From NCBI GenBank assembly GCA_949286815.1, contig CASEEB010000332.1, positions 1-7,979 on the forward strand: 7,979 bases of DNA, read 5' to 3'. Below, one piece after another: positions 1-4,809 of this stretch. Each line of letters starts with the position of its first letter. Positions within the stretch are counted from its first letter, which is position 1. The position numbers were made by a program, and so were the translations under genes. The stretch is from an uncultured Eubacteriales bacterium (GTDB lineage: Bacteria; Bacillota; Clostridia; Oscillospirales; CAG-272). Below the pieces are notes generated by a model. It was not told where the DNA came from, ran no database searches, and saw only the letters and a program-made list of their open reading frames with translations.

Positions 1-1
1 C

Positions 2-274
2 GTAAGTGAAAACTATACAATTGATTTGTCAGGTCAGATGACCTACAGGCCTCAGATCAGGGCAAAGGTTGTCTTTGACAACGGCGAATTCGACGAGCTT
101 TTTGTAGAAGCGTCGCAGAAAGACGGTTCGTTCCCCGTAACTTACACAGGATATGACGACTCCGTAATCAGCGTGAATGAATACGGCGTTATAACCGCCA
201 AAAAAGCGGGAAGTACGAAAGTCACGGTAACTCTCGGAGAATTTTCGTTTGAGGTTTCCGTCACGGTAAAGTAA
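2..274 (+). CDS. C-terminal end of a Big_2 (bacterial Ig-like) domain protein, 5' truncated by window edge
   Basis: The frame is open from the left edge to a TAA at 272-274, so only the last 90 residues are visible and the true start lies outside the window. The TTG at 26 is internal and is not a start. The visible part carries the hallmark ending of a Big_2 domain: an alternating hydrophobic stretch, then a 'DDSVISVNEYGVITAKKAGS' segment, then a beta-strand-rich 'TKVTVTL...FEVSVTV' tail. Big_2 domains are Ig-fold modules, usually found in secreted or cell-surface proteins of Gram-positive bacteria, where they act as spacers or binding modules. The protein ends right after the domain, with no LPXTG anchor or C-terminal membrane segment, so any surface attachment must lie upstream. 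The domain call is firm. The function of the whole protein is unknown. Confidence 0.8.
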   Translation, partial: VSENYTIDLSGQMTYRPQIRAKVVFDNGEFDELFVEASQKDGSFPVTYTGYDDSVISVNEYGVITAKKAGSTKVTVTLGEFSFEVSVTVK

Positions 275-473
275 ATCATTCCGATTTCTTTTAAAGCGGA
301 GCAATGAATGCGGAAGCTTGGTTAAAACATTCTCGCAAATGCTTTCAAACGCTTGCGACAAGCACGCATAGGAGCGTCAGCTCCGCCGGGTTTCAGCAAA
401 ATTACCCCCGCTGAAAGTCGGATATGTTATAGCAATACAAACCTTGTAATCATATACGGGTATACCACAAACC
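275..473. other. Intergenic stretch with small inverted repeats and no convincing gene
   Basis: This is the 3' flank of the Big_2 gene. It holds several short inverted repeats: GCTTG/CAAGC (351-355 and 359-363), GGAGC/GCTCC (371-375 and 380-384) and TTTCAGC/GCTGAAA (391-397 and 410-416). A 36-codon reading frame (304-414, +) exists, but the only purine-rich SD-like stretch lies 2 nt from its ATG, so I do not call it a gene. Roughly 310-420 is visibly richer in G+C than the AT-rich DNA around it. It may be a structured 3' UTR, a dispersed repeat or a gene remnant. Nothing here decides between these. Confidence 0.4.
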
Positions 474-509
474 AAAAAACCGGTTCAACATAAGTTGGAC
501 CGGTTTTTT
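474..509. terminator. Strong bidirectional intrinsic terminator
   Basis: The left arm AAAAAACCGGTTCAAC (474-489) pairs with GTTGGACCGGTTTTTT (494-509) around an ATAA loop. All 16 positions pair, one of them as G-U. The A-run on one side and T-run on the other give a U-tract in both directions. It can therefore stop transcripts of the + strand Big_2 gene (200 nt upstream) and of the minus-strand mgl operon, whose last ORF ends 135 nt away at 644. It is the only strong hairpin between the convergent units. Confidence 0.92.
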
Positions 510-643
510 TCGGAACAGTGCGCATCCGATATAAGAATAATTACTCAATTAAAAATATAATATAGATCGTCATTTGTGTATAATACCCTCAAAAACCTTG
601 GCGAAAACCTCCCTGACTGAAATACCGCCTGACGACAAAAAAT
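510..643. other. Short AT-rich intergenic tail of the mgl operon
   Basis: This stretch separates the last minus-strand ORF from the shared terminator. No ORF with a ribosome-binding site, no stable hairpin and no repeat was seen. It probably forms the 3' UTR of the mgl transcript. Confidence 0.5.
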
Positions 644-775
644 TCACGAGTAAATCAAAACGCAAATTATAATTAACAGCGCGAGGACAGTCGAGGCGCA
701 GAGTATAAATCCGTCAAGCGCCCTTACCGATATTTTGCATTTATCAAAAAAATTAAATTTATTCATAAAATTCAT
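644..775 (-). CDS. Small single-span membrane peptide (43 aa) downstream of mglC
   Basis: This ORF starts 19 nt after the mglC stop. It has an AGGA Shine-Dalgarno sequence (783-786) 7 nt before the ATG at 775-773 and a GGGG run at 777-780. A second in-frame ATG at 766-764 would give 40 aa. It ends with TGA at 646-644. The N-terminal 20 or so residues are polar and basic (MNFMNKFNFFDKCKISVRAL). The rest, from about residue 21, is one hydrophobic helix (DGFILCASTVLALLIIICVLIYS) that runs to the C-terminus, consistent with an N-in single-span inner-membrane peptide. Three cysteines are present. I recognise no family. Its position at the end of an ABC sugar-importer operon and its likely co-transcription suggest, as inference only, an accessory or regulatory peptide for the transporter. 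It could also be chance: the ORF is short and no homology search was possible. Confidence 0.6.
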   Translation of the reverse strand: MNFMNKFNFFDKCKISVRALDGFILCASTVLALLIIICVLIYS

Positions 776-794
776 TCCCCGTTCCTACAGACGA

Positions 795-1844
795 TTATCT
801 CCTCACAAGATACTTTCTCATATCAACCGCGCAGGCAATAAGGATAATAAGACCTTTTATAATATACTGCATATTTGAGTCAATGCTCAGCGCGGTAAGT
901 CCCACAAATATAAGCCGTAATAGTACTACTCCGATAATAACCCCACGGATTTTTCCGATTCCTCCCGCGAATGAAACCCCTCCTATGACACATGCCGCTA
1001 TCGCGTCAAGCTCATAGTTCACGCCTGTGGCGGCGGTATTGGAGCCTATCCGCGCGGCTTCGATAAATCCGGTAATTCCGTACATAATTCCCGCAAGCAT
1101 AAACACAAGTGTAATAGTACGCTTGACATTGACTCCGGACACATTTGCCGCTTCCGGATTTGAACCTACAGCGAACATATTCTTTCCGAATGAGGTCTTG
1201 TTCCATATAAACCACATTATCAGTGTGACAACTATGGCATACCATACAAAATTCGGTATCGGCGTGCTTCCTATTGAAAGTATGCTGCCCGTAATAAAAT
1301 TGGTATAGGATGAGTCAAGTCCCGAAACAGACTGCCCGTTGTTGTTGCCTATCATTAGATACATAAGCAGAGCGCCGTACACAATTAGCTGTGTGGAAAG
1401 TGTGACGATAAACGGGTGAAGATTGAACTTCGCGGTACAGAATCCGTTTATCACACCTACCAAAGCGCCCAGCGCAATGGCTATGAGAAACACCACCGGC
1501 AGCGGAAGCGGGTCAAGTCCCGGAAACATTTTATTGGGATATCCGCTCATCTGAAGCAAAGTTGCGCACACACATGCCACGGCGCCCACGATTCTGCCGG
1601 CGGACAGGTCGGTTCCCGTAAGAATAATTGCCCCCGCTATGCCCAGGGCTATCGGAAGATTGGCCGCGGACAGCGAAATTATATTTACAATAGACGCCGG
1701 AGAGAGGAAATTTGGCCTCAAGCATTGTATTACCACAACCGCGGCAATCAGAAAAATATACAGTGAGTTATTGATTAAAAAATCCTTTCTCGCGTTTTTT
1801 CTTTGAATCGCATCCATTGCCTTATATCTTTGTAAACCATTCAT
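795..1844 (-). CDS. mglC: Galactose/methyl-galactoside ABC transporter permease MglC
   Basis: This is the 349-residue membrane subunit of a CUT2-family sugar importer. It forms the channel through which MglA-driven ATP hydrolysis moves the sugar handed over by MglB. The sequence is a run of about 8-10 hydrophobic helices after a polar 22-residue N-terminus. It carries family signatures: 'GTDLSAGRIVG' in the first third, 'NKTSFGKNMFAVGSNPEAANVSGVNVKR' spread over the cytoplasmic loop that faces the ATPase, and 'ELDAIAACVIGGVSFAGGIG' near the C-terminus. These match E. coli MglC almost word for word and separate it from the ribose permease RbsC. Length is normal for the family (E. coli about 336). 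The ATG has an AAAGGA site (1855-1860) 10 nt upstream. The gene lies 26 nt after mglA and is surely co-transcribed. No damage is seen. Confidence 0.95.
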   Translation of the reverse strand: MNGLQRYKAMDAIQRKNARKDFLINNSLYIFLIAAVVVIQCLRPNFLSPASIVNIISLSAANLPIALGIAGAIILTGTDLSAGRIVGAVACVCATLLQMSGYPNKMFPGLDPLPLPVVFLIAIALGALVGVINGFCTAKFNLHPFIVTLSTQLIVYGALLMYLMIGNNNGQSVSGLDSSYTNFITGSILSIGSTPIPNFVWYAIVVTLIMWFIWNKTSFGKNMFAVGSNPEAANVSGVNVKRTITLVFMLAGIMYGITGFIEAARIGSNTAATGVNYELDAIAACVIGGVSFAGGIGKIRGVIIGVVLLRLIFVGLTALSIDSNMQYIIKGLIILIACAVDMRKYLVRR

Positions 1845-1870
1845 AATTCAAGATTCCTTTCAATTGATTA

Positions 1871-3367
1871 TCAGGCAAATTTTGATGCCAGCGACATTAT
1901 TTCTTCCTGACTCGTATCATTGGCGCTGACTTCTCCGACAATTCTTCCGCCCGACATAACATATATTCTGTCACAAACACCTATCAGTTCGGGCAGTTCA
2001 CTCGAAACCATTATAACCGCCTTTCCCTTGGCCGCCATTTCAATTATCAGCTGGTATATCTCATACTTGGCGCCGACGTCTATTCCCCTTGTAGGTTCAT
2101 CAAGCATCAAAACTTCGGGCTTGGTAAGCAGCCAGCGACCCAAAATTACTTTCTGCTGATTTCCCCCGGAAAGCAGTCTAATCTGAGTTTTCTGTCCGGG
2201 GGCTTTTATTTTCATGGATTTTATCGCCCATTCGGTATCTTTTTTTCTTTGCCTGTCGGATAAGACCAGCATTTTTCTGTAATTTTTCAAATTTGATATT
2301 GTAGTATTTTCGCAGATATCAAGTATGCCGAATATTCCGGTCGCCCTCCTCTCTTCGGTAAGAAGCGCGAAACCGTTCTTTATCGAATCGGAAGCGTTTT
2401 TATTTTCCACCTTTTTTCCGTCAAGAAAAATCTCTCCGGAAAGTCTCTCGGAAATACCGAAAATATTTTCAACGACCTCCGTCCTTCCCGCGCCCGCAAG
2501 TCCGGCAAAACCTACTATCTCTCCTTTGCGGACGTTAAAGCTTACGTCTTTTACATTTGTATATCTGGAGGACAGGTTCTTTACCTCAAGCGCGATATCT
2601 CCGGGACGGTTTGTCTTGGGAGGAAACCACTGTGAAAGCTCCCTCCCCACCATATACTTGATTATTTTATCTATAGTCATTTGCTCTGCCGGTGCCGTTA
2701 TCACATGCGTTCCGTCTCTCATAACCGTAATATCGTCCGATATCTTCAGTATTTCCTCCATTTTATGGGATATATAGATGATTCCGCAGCCTCTTCTTTT
2801 GAGCATATCAATAATTCTGAACAGATGCTCGACTTCTTTTTCGGTGAGAGAGCTTGTCGGCTCGTCAAGGACGATTATTTTTGCGTCATATGAAACCGCC
2901 TTCGCGATTTCCACCATCTGCCTTTGCGCAACCGACATACGGCTCATTATTTCTTTCGGATTTGTCTCGATACCGAGAGTTTTGAATATTTCCATAGTCT
3001 CGGTATACATTTTTTTCTCAGAAGTGATAAATCCGGCATACTTGGGATATCTGCCAAGCCAGATGTTATCCATAACGCTGCGTTTGAGTGCCTGGTTCAA
3101 TTCCTGATGCACCATGGCAACTCCTCTTTCAAGCGCGTCCTTCGGGTTTTTAAAGGATACTTCTTCCCCTTCAAGAAATATCTGCCCGGAGTCTTTCTCA
3201 TATATGCCGAACAGGCATTTCATCAATGTGGATTTTCCCGCGCCGTTTTCTCCCATTAGCGCGTGAACCGTACCCTCCCTTACCGAAAGAGATACCTTGT
3301 CAAGCGCTTTGACTCCCGGAAAATCCTTGCATATATCCTTCATTTCAAGCAGTATCTTGTCTGACAT
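1871..3367 (-). CDS. mglA: Galactose/methyl-galactoside ABC transporter ATP-binding protein MglA (two fused ATPase domains)
   Basis: This is the 498-residue cytoplasmic ATPase of the Mgl importer, with two nucleotide-binding domains in one chain as in all CUT2 sugar systems. Domain 1 has Walker A GENGAGKST (39-47), Q-loop Q88, a signature region MSVAQRQM (144-151) instead of LSGGQ, Walker B IIVLDEP (164-170, D168/E169) and switch His201. Domain 2 has Walker A GLAGAGRTE (289-297) with Arg295 in place of the catalytic Lys, a canonical LSGGNQQ signature (399-405) and Walker B VLMLDEP (419-425). The lack of a canonical first signature and the second-site Lys-to-Arg change are family traits, so one composite ATP site is probably degenerate. 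Similarity to E. coli MglA runs the full length ('MVHQELN', 'SVMDN.WLGRYP', 'TRGIDVGAK'). The ATG has AAGG (3375-3378) 7 nt upstream. It lies 88 nt after mglB and 26 nt before mglC. Confidence 0.96.
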   Translation of the reverse strand: MSDKILLEMKDICKDFPGVKALDKVSLSVREGTVHALMGENGAGKSTLMKCLFGIYEKDSGQIFLEGEEVSFKNPKDALERGVAMVHQELNQALKRSVMDNIWLGRYPKYAGFITSEKKMYTETMEIFKTLGIETNPKEIMSRMSVAQRQMVEIAKAVSYDAKIIVLDEPTSSLTEKEVEHLFRIIDMLKRRGCGIIYISHKMEEILKISDDITVMRDGTHVITAPAEQMTIDKIIKYMVGRELSQWFPPKTNRPGDIALEVKNLSSRYTNVKDVSFNVRKGEIVGFAGLAGAGRTEVVENIFGISERLSGEIFLDGKKVENKNASDSIKNGFALLTEERRATGIFGILDICENTTISNLKNYRKMLVLSDRQRKKDTEWAIKSMKIKAPGQKTQIRLLSGGNQQKVILGRWLLTKPEVLMLDEPTRGIDVGAKYEIYQLIIEMAAKGKAVIMVSSELPELIGVCDRIYVMSGGRIVGEVSANDTSQEEIMSLASKFA

Positions 3368-3455
3368 AATAAAACCTTATCCTTTCCCTTGCAAGCGGCG
3401 CGCTGTAATGCGGCGGCAGCAAAACTTTTTAACAAAATTACAATTAAATGAAGTT
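3368..3455 (-). other. mglB-mglA intergenic region with a weak inverted repeat
   Basis: The 88-nt gap is the longest inside the mgl operon. AAAACTT (3421-3427) and AAGTTTT (3451-3457) form a 7-bp AT-rich inverted repeat overlapping the mglB stop. A GC-rich stretch (about 3396-3420) follows on the transcript before the mglA ribosome-binding site. Binding-protein genes are often expressed more than the downstream transporter genes through mRNA structures at such places. Here the structure is weak, so a role in setting MglB:MglA levels is only a possibility. Confidence 0.3.
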
Positions 3456-4514
3456 TTAACCAAGGTACTGTGAATACTGTATCCTTATTTTTGCCGCGTC
3501 TTCGTCAATATCATATTCATCCATACCCGAAAGAATATCGGAACCCGAAACGGCGTTTTGAGTCAGTTTCCTTATTGCCTCAGCCATACCCTGAGCATCC
3601 TGCTTTATGGTTCCGGTCATTTTTCCGTTTGCTATAAGCTCCTTTGCGGCATCCGTGGCGTCAACTCCGAAAACCGGTATTGTTCGCCCGCTTCCGTTAT
3701 TGTATCCCGAAGCGTTGAGCGCCGATATAGCTCCCTCCGCCATTCCGTCGTTATTGCATATGACAAGTTCTATCATATTTCCGGCCTTTTCGCTGTATGA
3801 TGCAAGCGCGGTCGTCATATACTCGTTTGCCGCCGTGGCGGACCACTGCCCGTTTTTATCCACAAGATATTTATTTGGGTTTGTCGGGTCATAAAATTTC
3901 AAAGGCTTTTTCCCTGCTTCACTGAGTTTTTTGTTCGCTTCGCTCACACTGTAGCTTGTTCTGTAAATTGCCTCATTATTTCCCTCTTCACCCTTAAAGA
4001 GTATATATGATATCTCTCCGTCACCGTTAATATCCGTTTTTTCAAAATTCTCTACAAGATAGTCGCCTATCATCTGCCCCTGAAGTATTCCGGAGTCCTC
4101 CGCGCGAGTGCCTACAAACGCGCATTTATCATAGCTCTTTATTACCGTATCGGATACCTCACGGTTGAAAAATATAACCGGAATCCCGGCGTTTTTCGCA
4201 AGCCCCACAATCGATGAAGCCGCGTCGTCCGAACCGGTATTTACTATATTCACAATAATAGCCTTAGCGCCGTTTGTTATCGCGGTCTGTATCTGTTCTG
4301 TCTGAGTGGTCTGATTTCCGTTGCCGTCGTAATCCTGAAAATTAATGCCCGCGTCCTTCAATTGCTTGTCAAGCTCACTTCTCACACTTGAAATATATGT
4401 GTCACTGTACGTATAATAAAACACATGCACATCCGCAGCCCCGCTTGAAGAACAGGCAGATAAATTCATCATCAGAATCACTGCGCAGACTAAAAAAACT
4501 ACTGCTTTTTTCAT
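3456..4514 (-). CDS. mglB: Galactose/glucose-binding lipoprotein MglB (CUT2 ABC transporter)
   Basis: This is the 352-residue extracellular sugar receptor of the importer. Residues 1-21 are a lipoprotein signal (MKK, hydrophobic core, lipobox L18-S-A-C21), so it is anchored to the outer face of the membrane. The rest is a periplasmic-binding-protein type 1 fold close to E. coli MglB. The EF-hand-like calcium loop is kept (D161-I-N-G-D-G-E167-I-S, plus E249), as are sugar-contact equivalents D38, N117, R185, W224, N255 and D285. Several other contact positions differ, and there is an insertion of about 10 residues before W224 (see findings), so the preferred sugar may not be plain galactose/glucose. 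I chose the ATG at 4514-4512. It gives a clean signal peptide and has AGGA (4525-4528) 10 nt upstream. The in-frame ATG at 4577 overlaps the likely -10 box and would bury the signal behind 21 polar residues. Confidence 0.92.
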   Translation of the reverse strand: MKKAVVFLVCAVILMMNLSACSSSGAADVHVFYYTYSDTYISSVRSELDKQLKDAGINFQDYDGNGNQTTQTEQIQTAITNGAKAIIVNIVNTGSDDAASSIVGLAKNAGIPVIFFNREVSDTVIKSYDKCAFVGTRAEDSGILQGQMIGDYLVENFEKTDINGDGEISYILFKGEEGNNEAIYRTSYSVSEANKKLSEAGKKPLKFYDPTNPNKYLVDKNGQWSATAANEYMTTALASYSEKAGNMIELVICNNDGMAEGAISALNASGYNNGSGRTIPVFGVDATDAAKELIANGKMTGTIKQDAQGMAEAIRKLTQNAVSGSDILSGMDEYDIDEDAAKIRIQYSQYLG

Positions 4515-4527
4515 AAAATGACATTCC

Positions 4528-4545
4528 TTTCCCGATTTTTCCCGA
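4528..4545 (-). repeat. Direct repeat in the mglB leader, overlapping the ribosome-binding site
   Basis: TCGGGAAA occurs twice on the minus strand (4545-4538 and 4535-4528) with a 10-bp period. The second copy runs into the AAAGGA ribosome-binding site of mglB. It could be a duplicated translation-enhancing or protein-binding site, or a simple tandem duplication. Confidence 0.35.
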
Positions 4546-4575
4546 AAACATAATATATGAGTCCGTTTGATCTGC

Positions 4576-4604
4576 ATTATATAGTTCTTGGGATTTATTT
4601 TTAA
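4576..4604 (-). promoter_or_regulatory. Putative sigma-A promoter of the mglBAC operon
   Basis: On the minus strand a perfect -10 box TATAAT (4581-4576) lies 17 bp from a weak -35 TTAAAA (4604-4599, 4 of 6 matches to TTGACA). A start near 4569 would leave a leader of about 55 nt before the mglB ATG. The weak -35 fits a promoter needing an activator or subject to repression. A 12-bp palindrome ATTTTTAAAAAT (4597-4608) covers the -35. Predicted from pattern only. Confidence 0.6.
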
Positions 4605-4667
4605 AAATTCATGTTTTCAATAATATTATTTCAGCGGTATAGGGCTATCATTAATGTGAATTTTTAA
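4601..4667. repeat. 11-bp perfect inverted-repeat pair upstream of mglB
   Basis: TTAAAAATTCA (4601-4611) recurs inverted as TGAATTTTTAA (4657-4667), with 45 bp between the copies. The proximal copy overlaps the predicted -35 of the mgl promoter. The distal copy sits inside an ATGTG-N9-CACAT inverted repeat (4654-4672). The arrangement resembles paired operator sites, but AT-rich DNA makes chance matches more likely. Confidence 0.4.
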
Positions 4668-4731
4668 CACATCAGTCATGAATCGGAATAAACAAAATTA
4701 TCAAAATTCAAATACAAAGTATCTTTCCGGT

Positions 4732-4775
4732 AAAAAAATAAAAGGTATGCATTTGCCGACTCAATGCATACCTTT
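4732..4775 (-). terminator. Intrinsic terminator of the PBP2 gene
   Basis: A perfect 13-bp stem, AAAGGTATGCATT (minus strand 4775-4763) with AATGCATACCTTT (4753-4741), encloses a 9-nt loop. On the minus strand it is followed by the U-rich run TATTTTTTT (4740-4732). It begins 34 nt after the PBP stop codon and separates the cell-wall unit from the mgl operon. Confidence 0.9.
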
Positions 4776-4809
4776 ATCTATTAATTTTTTAAAATATTTT
4801 CCGGATTTA

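Noticed and set aside
29..361. 110-codon minus-strand ORF opposite the Big_2 end
   Set aside because: It is antisense to a clear Big_2 reading frame and has no recognisable domain. It is a shadow.
304..414. 36-codon + strand ORF after the Big_2 gene
   Set aside because: The SD-like GGAG is only 2 nt from the ATG, no domain or signal is visible, and it overlaps small inverted repeats.
579..584. TATAAT hexamer on the + strand
   Set aside because: There is no -35 at a suitable distance, and it would only drive antisense transcription into the mgl tail. It is likely chance in AT-rich DNA.
2325..2777. 150-codon + strand ORF inside mglA
   Set aside because: It is antisense to well-conserved MglA domains. 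Its Ser/Ile-rich composition is typical of reverse-strand reading.
4515..4577. 21-codon N-terminal extension of mglB from the ATG at 4577
   Set aside because: That ATG overlaps the predicted -10 box, and the extension would block a normal lipoprotein signal. The ATG at 4514 has a ribosome-binding site.
4654..4672. CRP-like site ATGTG-N9-CACAT upstream of mglB
   Set aside because: Spacing differs from the CRP pattern (8 bases between TGTG and CACA), and E. coli-type CRP control is not expected in Clostridia. It is kept only as a possible operator half-site.
4515..4740. CcpA cre box in the mgl promoter region
   Set aside because: I searched for a TGNAANCGNTNNCA-like sequence and found no acceptable match. 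Catabolite control cannot be claimed.
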